From assembly GCA_963698565.1 (NCBI GenBank), contig CAVORH010000005.1:1-64000 (forward strand): a stretch of 64,000 nucleotides of DNA. The letters run 5' to 3'. This stretch comes from Sva-07 sp963698565 (GTDB lineage: Bacteria > Actinomycetota > Acidimicrobiia > Acidimicrobiales > Ilumatobacteraceae). This document shows, piece by piece, positions 19,093 through 27,666 of the stretch. Below the pieces are notes generated by a model. It was not told the origin of the DNA. It did not search any database and was given only the letters and a program-made list of their open reading frames with translations. A program made the translations under genes and the position numbers. Within the stretch, counting starts at the first letter, position 1, and each line of letters opens with the position of its first letter.

Positions 19093-19182
19093 TGACGTTG
19101 GCCGGCGCGACCACTGCGATCATCGAGCACGAGCAAGATCTCGGATGACAACGGCGACCGAGTCGCCAGAAGGAGCCTCAGC

Positions 19183-19623
19183 ATGAGTGATGCATCGATG
19201 GACGAGTTCGGTCCCGTCGATTACCTCGTGATCGAATTCCCGGCCGGGCAGGCCGCGTTCAACGGAGAGATGGCGGCGGAACTCGCTGCACTCGCCGAGG
19301 CCGGCACGATTCGGATCCTCGACGTACTCGTGATCGCAAAGGACGATGACGGCAACATCGAGGGATTCGAGATCGACGACTTCGAGGAGCTCGACGAGCT
19401 GCGCGCCCTCGAGAGCGAGATCGCAGAGATCCTCGCCGCCGACGACCTCGCACACCTCGCCGAGGCGATGGAGCCCGGCACGATCGCCGGTGTCCTGGTC
19501 TGGGAGAACACCTGGGCCACGCCGTTCGCGTCGGCCGCCCGCCGTGCCGGGGGTCAACTCGTGGCCAACGGCCGCATTCCCATCCAAGCGATCGCCGCGT
19601 CGATCGAAGCAGAAGGAGCCTGA
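19183..19623 (+). CDS. DUF6325 family protein
   Basis: A 146-residue cytoplasmic protein. FGPVDYLVIEFP at the start, RILDVLVIAKDDDGNIEGFE in the middle and WENTWATPFASAARRAGGQLVANGRIP near the end are the DUF6325 pattern. Function unknown; often found with small membrane or SHOCT proteins. AGAAGGAG precedes ATG 19183. The next small gene begins one base after its stop. A paralogue lies at 22079-22558. Confidence 0.8.
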   Translation: MSDASMDEFGPVDYLVIEFPAGQAAFNGEMAAELAALAEAGTIRILDVLVIAKDDDGNIEGFEIDDFEELDELRALESEIAEILAADDLAHLAEAMEPGTIAGVLVWENTWATPFASAARRAGGQLVANGRIPIQAIAASIEAEGA

Positions 19624-19624
19624 C

Positions 19625-19774
19625 ATGCCATTGCGTCCCGCACGCGCCGTCCGACGAGGAGTCGTCGGAGCACCCGTTGCCCGAACCGCTGCCGTCGTCG
19701 GCACCGCCGCTGTCGTCTCTCACGGCGTCAACCGGCGTCAGGATCGCCGCGAGGATCGCCGCGACCGTCGCTGA
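19625..19774 (+). CDS. Small basic protein downstream of DUF6325
   Basis: A 49-residue protein with an Ala/Val-rich hydrophobic stretch (TAAVVGTAAVVSHGV) and a highly charged Arg/Asp tail (RRQDRREDRRDRR). It starts one base after the DUF6325 stop, with AGAAGGAG overlapping the end of that gene, so it is almost certainly co-translated. Possibly a membrane-associated partner of DUF6325. Confidence 0.6.
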   Translation: MPLRPARAVRRGVVGAPVARTAAVVGTAAVVSHGVNRRQDRREDRRDRR

Positions 19775-19784
19775 ACCGAGTGCC

Positions 19785-21999
19785 TCACCGCCGGTCGAGC
19801 AGGTTCAGTTCGTCGGCTCGTTCGACCGCCTCGCTCCGGCCGGACACGAGCAACTTCCGGTAGATCGACACCGTGTGGGTCTTCACGGTGTTGCGTGAGA
19901 CGTAGAGGTGCTCACCGATCTCCGCGAGCGTGCGATGTGTGGCGAGCTGCTCGAGCACCCGGTGCTCCGCCGGGGTGAGTTCGACCCCGTCGGCGCCGGT
20001 CGCCTTCGAGCAACGTCGGTCGATCCGTTCGGCCCACTGGTGCAACACCACGGCGTCCGGTTCCAGCGGGAGCCAGTCCTGCGCCGTGCGGAGCAATCGG
20101 AACGCCAATGCAGGCTCGCCCCGGATGAGCGCAGCGTCGGCGAGGATCAGGTTGTGGTGGACGTGGGCCCGGGCGACCACCGCGTTCAACGTCCCGAGGA
20201 GCCGCTCGACGTGTTCCGAGGTCTGTCGTGACGCGGCGAACGCACCAGCGCGGGCCTGGGCAAGCGACTGCGCCGCGAAGACCATGCAGACCTGAGCGAA
20301 CTGTCGCAAGCCGGCCGCGTCGACCTCGTCGACTGCCTGTCTCACCAGTTGCGCACCGAGGGAGTCGTTGCCGTCGTACAGTGCGTGGACGCCCAGATGC
20401 GCCACGGTGATGGCGTGGGCCGCCGCGAAACCGCGGGTCTCGAACTCGGCGATCTCGAACATCGGGCGAGGGTCGTCCAGATCGCCGCTCAGCTGGAGTG
20501 CGACGGTCTCGAGCATGTATGCCAGCGATCGCCACGGACCCCCACCCTCGCCCGCTTCCCTCACCGTCCGAGCCCTGTCGGCGGTCTGACGTACGCCGCG
20601 GTCTCCCGCCATCATCCTCACGGCTGCTGCCGCAACGGCGACGTCGACCGTGCCGTCGGGGAGTGGTCCGACGTAGTCGGCCCGCTCGGCAGCATCGAGC
20701 CAGCGGTCGATGTCGAGTGCCGCGGTTGGCGAACACGGCATACCAGGCCGCAGTCAGGCCGAGCAGCGCGTTGGACCGGATGTCGGCCGGGTCGAACTGG
20801 TCCAACCATCGACCGATCGTTGCGACGTGCCCGCTCGCGAGTGCTGGCCGCAGATGCTTGAACATTTCGGCGGGGGCGTCGATCGAACCGTTGCTCGCCA
20901 ATGCCTGATCGACGGCCGAGGACCACTCGCCGTGCAAGTCGTGCCACTCGATCGCCCGCCGGCGCAGCGGTGCCTCGAGTTCGGGAGCTGATCGTCGGAG
21001 TTCGGCGAGCAGCACGTCGGCGAAGAGCGGGTGGTAGCGAAAGACCTCCGTGTTCCCGATCGGCACGACGAAGACGTTGCCCGCTCGCACCAGATCCTCC
21101 AGGTGTTCGGCGCTACCCGGATGGTCGAGGACGTGATCGCACAGGTCACCTGAGAGTCGCTCGAGCACCGAGGTCCGGATGAGGAACTGGCGTTCGCCGT
21201 GCGGGAGCGACCGGAGGAACTCCTGCTGGAAGTACGAGGTGAGCAGTTGAGTGCTCTCCGCTCGTGGATCATCGATCCGGTGGTCGTCCATGGCCCGCAT
21301 GCCGAGCGCGACGAACTGGACTCCGGCGGGCCACCCGCCGAGCTGATCGATCAGCGCTCGCCGATCGGATCGGTCGATGAACTCGTGGAGCACGGCGTCG
21401 GTCTCGTCGGCAGTGAAGAGCAGGTCCGAGGCCTCGATCGAATCCAGCGATCCCGCGAGTCGGAGTCGGGCGGTTCGGAGCGGCGGGACGGATCGGCCTG
21501 CCAGCACGATGCGCCCGCCGACGGGCATCGACGCGATGACGCCATCGAGCACACGTGCGGCGTCGGGGTCGGTGACGAGGTGCACGTCGTCGAGCACGAG
21601 GACCAGCGGCGCCCCGGCGCAGAGGTGTTCCTCGAGTTGGGCGAGCGCCGGTTCTGTCGTCGTGGGCCCGACATCGCGGGCGATGCGCAGGAGTCGGTCG
21701 TCGGGCGCCATGGTGTGCAGCGAGGCGAGGATCCCTCGGAGCAGCCGGACGGGATCGTTGTCGCCGCTGTCGAGCGACAGCCATGCGGTCGGGTGAGCCA
21801 GACGCTCGACCCAGCGGCCCAACAGGGTCGACTTGCCGTAGCCGGCGCCCGCCGTGACGAGCAGGACGGGGCCCTGCGCCCGGTCGAGTCGTTCGAGGAG
21901 ACGATCACGCCCGAGCGCTGCATCATTCGAGCGAGGCGGAGCGAGCCGATGCGGGGCGATTCCGAGCTGAGCAGTCGTGGTGGGTTCTGCTGGGCTCAT
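19785..21999 (-). CDS. MalT-type LuxR-family ATP-dependent regulator (frameshifted)
   Basis: Large transcription regulator of about 737 residues. A P-loop, GAGYGKSTLL, lies near residue 52, followed by a LVLVLDDVHLV Walker B near 133, winged-helix and TPR-like repeats, and a C-terminal LuxR HTH (LTPAEHRVLEQLATH ... YVSRNTVKTHTVSIYRKL). Such STAND proteins are switched on by an inducer. The frame breaks at 20720-20726 (GCCGCGG); removing one G links ANRALDIDRWL. Gene target unknown. Confidence 0.86.
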
Positions 22000-22078
22000 C
22001 TCGTTCTGGTCGGGTTGCCGGACCGCACCGCTGCTCGGGTTGCGGGCCCATCACGCTAGCGCAGCGTCACGGGTCGTA

Positions 22079-22558
22079 CTACCGCAGCCGGATGATGCCG
22101 TCGGTCAGCGCCGCCGGCCACGGCAGGTGCTGCCGCGAGCCCGAGGTCGTCGCTGCAGGCAATCGAGCGATCGGTCCCCGACGCACCACCGGGCACGCCG
22201 ACTCCTCCAGTGCGTTGGCGAGCGACTTGGCCCACAGCTGCTCGACGACGAACACCACGACGCAGGTCGCGGGCGGGAGCGGCTCGGCGAGCGCCTCGAG
22301 GTCGATCGTCGTGAGTACCGGGGTGACGCTGGCTGCAAAGACCGACAGTGGGTGGCGTGGGTCGAGATCCTTCGCCTCCACCACGGTGACGGAGGAGTCG
22401 GCGGCGCGCTCGATGACCACCAGATCGATCACCCTGATGATCTCGGCGTCGACGAGGGACAGGGTCTCGCGAACGGCCTCGAAGGGCAGCGAATCACGGT
22501 CCGGCAGGCGCACGACGTAGAAGTCGAGCGGTCCGAGGATGTGCTGCACGGTGTCCAC
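22079..22558 (-). CDS. DUF6325 family protein (second copy)
   Basis: A 159-residue paralogue of the gene at 19183: LGPLDFYVVRLPD at the start, RVIDLVVIERAADSSVTVVE in the middle and VFVVEQLWAKSLANALEESACPVV near the end, where DUF6325 has the W-E-N-x-W segment. GTG 22558 is chosen because GGAG lies seven bases upstream and the family N-terminus begins there. Function unknown. It sits 79 bases upstream of the LuxR regulator on the same strand. Confidence 0.72.
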   Translation of the reverse strand: MDTVQHILGPLDFYVVRLPDRDSLPFEAVRETLSLVDAEIIRVIDLVVIERAADSSVTVVEAKDLDPRHPLSVFAASVTPVLTTIDLEALAEPLPPATCVVVFVVEQLWAKSLANALEESACPVVRRGPIARLPAATTSGSRQHLPWPAALTDGIIRLR

Positions 22559-22642
22559 AGATCTCCGTTCTGGCCCGGTGGTGAGCCTCGACGCAGACGG
22601 TACGCCCGGCCCACCCGTGGGCGCCTCGCCCACTTCGGACGA

Positions 22643-23938
22643 TCAGGTCGGCGCAGCGTGATCCGGGCGGCGGCGCTGCGGCGGCATGGACATGATCTCT
22701 GCAGGCGCGCGATCCTGCCGAAGCAGTTGCGTCATCGTCGTCATCGCCGGACCGATGTGCGTGAAGAACTGTTTGTACCCGGCGCAGAGGTAGTTGAGCC
22801 CGTCTTCGCCGTCGGGTGTACGGATGAAGCGGTCCTTCGGGCAGCCACCGTTGCAGGCGAATCGGACGTCGCAGTCGAGGCAGTACTGGGGGAGTGTGTC
22901 ACGCTTCGCCCGGCCGAAGGCGACCTGCTGTTCGGACGCCACCAGGTCGATCATCGGGGTGTCGACGATGTTGCCGAGCAGATGGTCCGGCTCGACGAAG
23001 TGGTCGCAGGAGTAGAGGTCGCCGTTGTGTTCGAGCGCCAGAGCGAGCCCGCAGGTCTCGGCGAAGATGCACAGTCCACCCGGTTCGCCGTACCAACTGG
23101 CCAGCGCGGTGTCGAACATCTGGACGTAGACCTCGCCGACGTCGCGGCGCACCCACTCGTCGAACACCTCGATCAGGAACCGTCCGTACGCCTCGGCGCC
23201 GACGGAGCGTTCGGTGACCCGATCGCCCTGCTGGACGTAGAGCGGGCGTTTGTCCTTCGAGGTCGAACTCCAGCCGAGGTTGGCGATCTGCAGCAGTTCC
23301 TCCGTCGACCGCTCGACGATCGGGATGAACTGGATGAAACGAACACCCATGTCGTCGCGGAAGAACCGGTAGACCTCGACGGCACGGTCCTGGTTGGCCG
23401 CATGGACGGTGCAGAGCACGTTGACGTCGACGTCGGCAGCCCGCAGGTGCTCGAAGCCCGCCATGACGCGGTCGAACGAGCCGAGCTTGCGCTTGTCGAC
23501 ACGGTACGTGTCGTGGATCTCACGCGGCCCGTCGACCGAGAGACCGACCAGGAAGCGGTTCCGGGCGAAGAACCGGGCCCAGCGTTCGTCGAGCAGCACG
23601 CCGTTCGTCTGGATCGTGTACTCGGGCCGCTGCCACGGCTTGCGGTGCTTCTCGACGAGCTCGACCGACCGCTCGAAGAAGTCGAGACCCATCATCGTGG
23701 GCTCGCCTCCCTGCCAGGCGATGGTCACCTCGGGGTTCGATGCGCCTCGAGCAGCTGGCGGATGTAGGTCTCGAGCAGGTCGTCGGCCATCCGGAACCGA
23801 TCGCCCGGATACAGCATCTCCTTGGAGAGGAAGAAGCAGTACTCGCAGTCGAGATTGCAGATGGGGCCTGTCGGCTTGGCCAACAGGTGAAACGCCGGCG
23901 GGGCCCCCTGGCCCGGCGGAGGTCAGGGGGCCCGACAC
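22643..23938 (-). CDS. Radical SAM sulfatase-maturating enzyme, anSME/SPASM type (two frameshifts)
   Basis: About 431 residues. The radical SAM cluster motif CNLDCEYC is followed by FFLSKEMLYPG, the signature of anaerobic sulfatase-maturating enzymes, which oxidise the active-site Cys or Ser of sulfatases to formylglycine. The AWQGGEPT motif and the C-terminal SPASM cysteines (CGLALALEHNGDLYSCDHF, CLDCDVRFACNGGCPKDRF) are present. Frames break at GGGG 23732-23735 (one C missing on the coding strand) and at CCCCC 23904-23908 (one extra); correcting both gives GTG 23938 as start. Two Cys-type sulfatases lie 20-26 kb away. Target assignment is inferred. Confidence 0.85.
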   Translation of the reverse strand: MSGPLTSAGPGGPAGVSPVGQADRPHLQSRLRVLLLPLQGDAVSGRSVPDGRRPARDLHPPAARGASNPEVTIAWQGGEPTMMGLDFFERSVELVEKHRKPWQRPEYTIQTNGVLLDERWARFFARNRFLVGLSVDGPREIHDTYRVDKRKLGSFDRVMAGFEHLRAADVDVNVLCTVHAANQDRAVEVYRFFRDDMGVRFIQFIPIVERSTEELLQIANLGWSSTSKDKRPLYVQQGDRVTERSVGAEAYGRFLIEVFDEWVRRDVGEVYVQMFDTALASWYGEPGGLCIFAETCGLALALEHNGDLYSCDHFVEPDHLLGNIVDTPMIDLVASEQQVAFGRAKRDTLPQYCLDCDVRFACNGGCPKDRFIRTPDGEDGLNYLCAGYKQFFTHIGPAMTTMTQLLRQDRAPAEIMSMPPQRRRPDHAAPT

Positions 23939-23966
23939 GGCGGTGTTCAATCGTCTGTCAGCAGCG

Positions 23967-24368
23967 TCAGCTGCCGATGACCTTGGCCTTCGCAGCGGCG
24001 TACTCGGCGTCGTCGAGCTTGCCGGCGGTGTGCAGCGCAGCGAGCTTGTCGAGCTGGTCGGCTTCGCTGGTGCCGGTGCCGGCGGCCTGCTGGATGTAGG
24101 CGCGCTGGGCCTCGTCCATCGCCTTTGCGTCGGCAATGGCGTGCTCGTTCATCTTGCTGCCACGCGCGATCAGGTACACGAAGACGCCGAGGAACGGCAC
24201 GATGATGACGAAGATCACCCAGAGGGCCTTCGCCCAGCCGCCCATGTCGTGGCTGCGGAAGATGTCGGCGAACACCTGGAACAGGATGATGATCCAGATG
24301 AAGAACAGGAAGAACCACAGCATCGACCAGAAGACCTGACCGGTGCCGAATTCGCTGGCGAGCAACAT
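23967..24368 (-). CDS. PLDc_N/SHOCT-domain membrane protein
   Basis: A 133-residue protein with two membrane helices (about 13-35 and 48-70) of the phospholipase-D-nuclease N-terminal type (FFLFFIWIIILFQVF, DMGGWAKALWVIFVIIVPFLGV), then a cytoplasmic SHOCT motif (DQLDKLAALHTAGKLDDAEY) at the C-terminus. SHOCT proteins are linked to oligomerisation; role unknown. ATG 24368 has GAGGAGA 12 bases upstream. Confidence 0.82.
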   Translation of the reverse strand: MLLASEFGTGQVFWSMLWFFLFFIWIIILFQVFADIFRSHDMGGWAKALWVIFVIIVPFLGVFVYLIARGSKMNEHAIADAKAMDEAQRAYIQQAAGTGTSEADQLDKLAALHTAGKLDDAEYAAAKAKVIGS

Positions 24369-24449
24369 GAGAGATTTTCTCCTCGTTAGATGATTTTCGA
24401 ACGGCGGTGGCCGTTGTCGATGCCAAGGATGGCGGTTGACGACGCGAAT

Positions 24450-24465
24450 CACATCACCCCATGTG
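24450..24465. promoter_or_regulatory. Palindrome in divergent gap
   Basis: CACAT, six bases, ATGTG at 24450-24465, with the GGGGTGA word on the minus strand in its centre. It lies between the SHOCT gene (minus) and the MDR dehydrogenase (plus), 30 bases upstream of ATG 24495. Candidate operator. Confidence 0.3.
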
Positions 24466-24494
24466 GAGGAACACGCGCGAATAGGGTGCGATCC

Positions 24495-25637
24495 ATGACC
24501 GCTGACGCCTTTCCCGACACCTGTCTCGAACTCCGATCGACGCTGACCGACGACGGCATCGTCACGCTCGGTGTCCGTTCCACCGACGTCAGCGCCCCCG
24601 GCGACGAGCAGGTCGTGGTGCGAGTCGAGGCGGCGCCGATCAACCCGTCGGACCTCGGCATGTTGTTCGCCGGTGGCGATGCGTCGGTGGGCCTTCCGGC
24701 CGGCGACGGCGTGCACCCGGCAGTCGGGGTTCCCGTTGCGCCGGCTGCCGTGGCCGCGCAGAGCGCCCGGCTCGGCAAGGCGATGCCGGCGGGCAACGAG
24801 GGCGGTGGTGTCGTCGTCGCTGCGGGGTCGTCGCCGGCGGCACAGGCATTGCTCGGCAAGGTCGTCGGCTTCCTCTCCGGCAATGCGTACGCCCAGTACC
24901 GCACACTCCACGTGAGCCAGTGCCTGCCGATGACCGACGGCACCGATCCGGAGGATGCGGCAGCGGCGTTCGTCAATCCGTTGACCGCGCTGGGAATGGT
25001 CGAGACGATGCGATCGGAGGGGCACACCGCCCTGGTGCACACGGTGGGTGCGTCCAATCTCGGGTTGATGCTGAACCGGATCTGCCGCGACGACGGCGTC
25101 GACCTCGTCAACATCGTCCGACGGCCCGAGCACGTCGAGTTGCTGCGCGCCGAAGGGGCGTCGCACGTCGTCGACTCGAGTGCCGACTCGTTCGTCGACG
25201 ACCTGACCGATGCGCTGCGGGCAACCGGGGCGACGATCGCCTTCGACGCGATCGGGGGTGGCGACCTCGCCGGCACGATCCTGTCGCGGATGGAGAAGGT
25301 GGCAGGCGAACAGGCCGGGGAGTTCAGCCGGTACGGCTCCGACACCCACAAGCAGGTGTACATCTACGGCGGCCTCGACCGGAGCCCGACGATCCTGCGT
25401 CGCGACTTCGGCATGTCGTGGTCGATCGGGGGATGGCTGCTGACGCCGTTCCTGGTCAAGATCGGCCAGGAGGCGGCCGATCGCCTCCGTCAGCGCGTCG
25501 CCGACGAGATCACCACCACGTTCGAGAGCACCTACGGCATGCGGCTCTCGCTCGCCGACGCGGTCGACCCCGACCAGGTTCGCCGCTACGCCCGGATGGC
25601 CACCGGCGACAAGGCGCTCATCACGCCACAGGCCTGA
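24495..25637 (+). CDS. MDR-superfamily (zinc-type alcohol dehydrogenase-like) oxidoreductase
   Basis: A 380-residue NAD(P)H-dependent oxidoreductase. The N-terminal GroES-like part contains VRVEAAPINPSDLG, typical of quinone-reductase-type MDR proteins that lack the catalytic zinc. A Rossmann domain starts around HTVGASNLGLMLNR, close to the usual A-x-x-x-V-G pattern. The insert around AGEFSRYGSDTHKQVYIYGG is conserved in a subgroup of these enzymes. Substrate unknown. ATG 24495 is where family similarity starts. Confidence 0.83.
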   Translation: MTADAFPDTCLELRSTLTDDGIVTLGVRSTDVSAPGDEQVVVRVEAAPINPSDLGMLFAGGDASVGLPAGDGVHPAVGVPVAPAAVAAQSARLGKAMPAGNEGGGVVVAAGSSPAAQALLGKVVGFLSGNAYAQYRTLHVSQCLPMTDGTDPEDAAAAFVNPLTALGMVETMRSEGHTALVHTVGASNLGLMLNRICRDDGVDLVNIVRRPEHVELLRAEGASHVVDSSADSFVDDLTDALRATGATIAFDAIGGGDLAGTILSRMEKVAGEQAGEFSRYGSDTHKQVYIYGGLDRSPTILRRDFGMSWSIGGWLLTPFLVKIGQEAADRLRQRVADEITTTFESTYGMRLSLADAVDPDQVRRYARMATGDKALITPQA

Positions 25638-25649
25638 CGACGCGTCCCG

Positions 25650-26429
25650 TCAGCGGGGTCCCTGACCGTCGTCGACCTTGATCACGGTGCCCGTCACCAT
25701 CTCCGACGCCGGCGACACCAGGTAGAGCAACGTGCTGTCGAGGTGCTCGGGCTGGCCGATCCGCCGGCGCGGGAACGCTCGGGTGAGGTCACCCATCCGC
25801 TCGATCATCCCGTCGGACATCTCCGAGGCGAAGAGCCCCGGAGCGATCGCGTTGACGTTGATGCCGAACTTCGCCCACTCGACCGCCAGTGCCTCCGTCA
25901 GCCGGTTCACGCCGGCCTTGCTGATCGAATACAACGCGGCGCCGCCGCCGGCGTAGTGGAACCCTCCGACGGAGGAGATGTTGACGATCCGTCCCGGCAA
26001 CTGGTGCTCGATCAGGCGTCGGGCGACCTCGCACGACAGCAGGAACGGTGCGCGCAGGTTGGTGTCGAGCACCTGGTCGACCAGTTGGACGGGCATCTTC
26101 GTGGCGTACTGCGCGTCGGGGATCCCGGCATTGTTCACCAGGATCTGCACCGGCCCGAGGACGCGCTCTGCGGTGGCGACCGCCTCGGCGATCTGCTCGG
26201 CATCGGTGACGTCGAGCTGTACCGGAACGCAGACACCGCCTGAATGGGCGATCTCGCGGGCGAGCTCCTCGAGGCGATCGAGGCGGCGAGCGGTGGCCAC
26301 GACGCGGGCGCCGTTCGCCGCCAACGTCCGAGCGAAACGTCGCCCGAGCCCGGACGAGGCGCCGGTGACCATCGCCACCTGGCCGTCCAGGTCGATGGTT
26401 GCGTCGATCGTGGCTTCGCTGTCGTCCAT
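25650..26429 (-). CDS. Short-chain dehydrogenase/reductase
   Basis: A 259-residue classical SDR. Cofactor motif TGASSGLGR (residues about 20-28), NNAG, catalytic Ser in NISSVGG and Y-x-x-x-K in YSISK are all present. C-terminal VKVDDGQG is normal for the family. Likely NAD(P)-dependent oxidation or reduction of an alcohol or ketone. Convergent with the MDR gene; its start region abuts the phosphofructokinase promoter. Confidence 0.92.
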   Translation of the reverse strand: MDDSEATIDATIDLDGQVAMVTGASSGLGRRFARTLAANGARVVATARRLDRLEELAREIAHSGGVCVPVQLDVTDAEQIAEAVATAERVLGPVQILVNNAGIPDAQYATKMPVQLVDQVLDTNLRAPFLLSCEVARRLIEHQLPGRIVNISSVGGFHYAGGGAALYSISKAGVNRLTEALAVEWAKFGINVNAIAPGLFASEMSDGMIERMGDLTRAFPRRRIGQPEHLDSTLLYLVSPASEMVTGTVIKVDDGQGPR

Positions 26430-26535
26430 CGGTGCATGCAAGCACAACCGATCGCTTCCGCCGAAGGTGAACGGAAGGTGACAGCTGACCGGCGTCGGTC
26501 CCCGACGTCGGCGCCCTGGCGTACCCTGGCACCCC

Positions 26536-27666
26536 GTGAACGACATCTCCCGTATCGCCATCAGCACGGGGGGCGGCGATGCCCCCGGTCTCAACGCCGT
26601 GATCCGCTCCGCAACACTCGCTGCGCGCAACCGCGGCTGGCAGGTCGTGGGCATCCGTGACGGCTTCAACGGCCTGCTGCACCCCGACGAGTATCCCAAC
26701 GGCGGGTTGATGGAACTCGACCGCCAATCGGTCCGCGGGATCTCCCACACGGGCGGGACGATCCTGGGTTCGACCAACCGGGGAAATCCGACCCGCTACC
26801 CGGTGCTCCAACCCGACGGCAGCTACGTCGAGGTCGACCGCTCCGAGGAGTTGATCCAACGGTTCGCGAACGCCGGCATCGATGCGCTGATCACGGTCGG
26901 CGGCGACGGATCGTTGACGATCGGCAACCACCTCCACCAGGCAGGGCTCCGGGTGATCGGCGTGCCGAAGACGATCGACAACGACCTCGACAAGACCACC
27001 GCCACCTTCGGGTTCGACACCGCCGTCGACTTCGCGACCGAGTGCATCGATCGTCTGTTCACGACGGCGACCTCTCACGGCCGGGTGATGGTCGTCGAGG
27101 TGATGGGTCGCGATGCCGGCTGGATCGCGCTGCACGCAGGAATGGCCGGTGGCGCCCACTGCATCCTGATCCCCGAGATCCCGTACCGCATCGAACCGCT
27201 CGCCGAGACGATCCTGCAGCGCGACCGCAACGGCGCGCGCTTCACGGTCGTCGTCGTCGCCGAGGGAGCGGTTCCCATCGACGGTGAACCCACCGTGGTC
27301 GGTCAGGCGGTCGGTCAGGCGGTCCAACTCGGCGGTGTCGGCGCAAAGGTCGCGCACGCGATCGCGGAGATGACCGGCAAGGAGACCCGCACGGTGGTGC
27401 TCGGTCACCTGTTGCGCGGTGGGTCGCCGACAGCGCTCGACCGCCTGCTCGGTCTTCGCTTCGGCGCGGCCGCAGTGCGGGCGCTCGACGAGGGCGAGGA
27501 CGGCATCATGGTCGGCCTCCAGCCGCCCGAGGTGGTCTACGTGCCGCTCGCCGACGCGACCCGACGGTTGAAGACCGTGCCGCTCGACGGCGACACCGTG
27601 CGCACCGCTCGTGATCTCGGGATCAACTTCGGCGACACGATGCCCGGTGAACTGCTGCGCGCATGA
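26536..27666 (+). CDS. pfkA: 6-phosphofructokinase
   Basis: A 376-residue glycolytic enzyme phosphorylating fructose 6-phosphate. Key sites: STGGGDAPGLNAVIR (phosphate loop), GGDGSLTIG and PKTIDNDLD with the catalytic Asp, and MGRDAGWIALHAGMAGGAH. It has Gly after GGD (ATP type) but Lys in PKTIDND (as in PPi type), the mixed pattern of group III enzymes such as that of Streptomyces coelicolor, which uses ATP. Start is GTG 26536. The stop overlaps the next gene by ATGA. Confidence 0.95.
   Translation: MNDISRIAISTGGGDAPGLNAVIRSATLAARNRGWQVVGIRDGFNGLLHPDEYPNGGLMELDRQSVRGISHTGGTILGSTNRGNPTRYPVLQPDGSYVEVDRSEELIQRFANAGIDALITVGGDGSLTIGNHLHQAGLRVIGVPKTIDNDLDKTTATFGFDTAVDFATECIDRLFTTATSHGRVMVVEVMGRDAGWIALHAGMAGGAHCILIPEIPYRIEPLAETILQRDRNGARFTVVVVAEGAVPIDGEPTVVGQAVGQAVQLGGVGAKVAHAIAEMTGKETRTVVLGHLLRGGSPTALDRLLGLRFGAAAVRALDEGEDGIMVGLQPPEVVYVPLADATRRLKTVPLDGDTVRTARDLGINFGDTMPGELLRA

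Noticed and set aside
22643..23938. Programmed frameshifting or true pseudogene in the radical SAM gene
   Set aside because: No slippery heptamer or downstream structure is evident, and the same kind of break occurs in a dozen unrelated genes, which points to sequence error.
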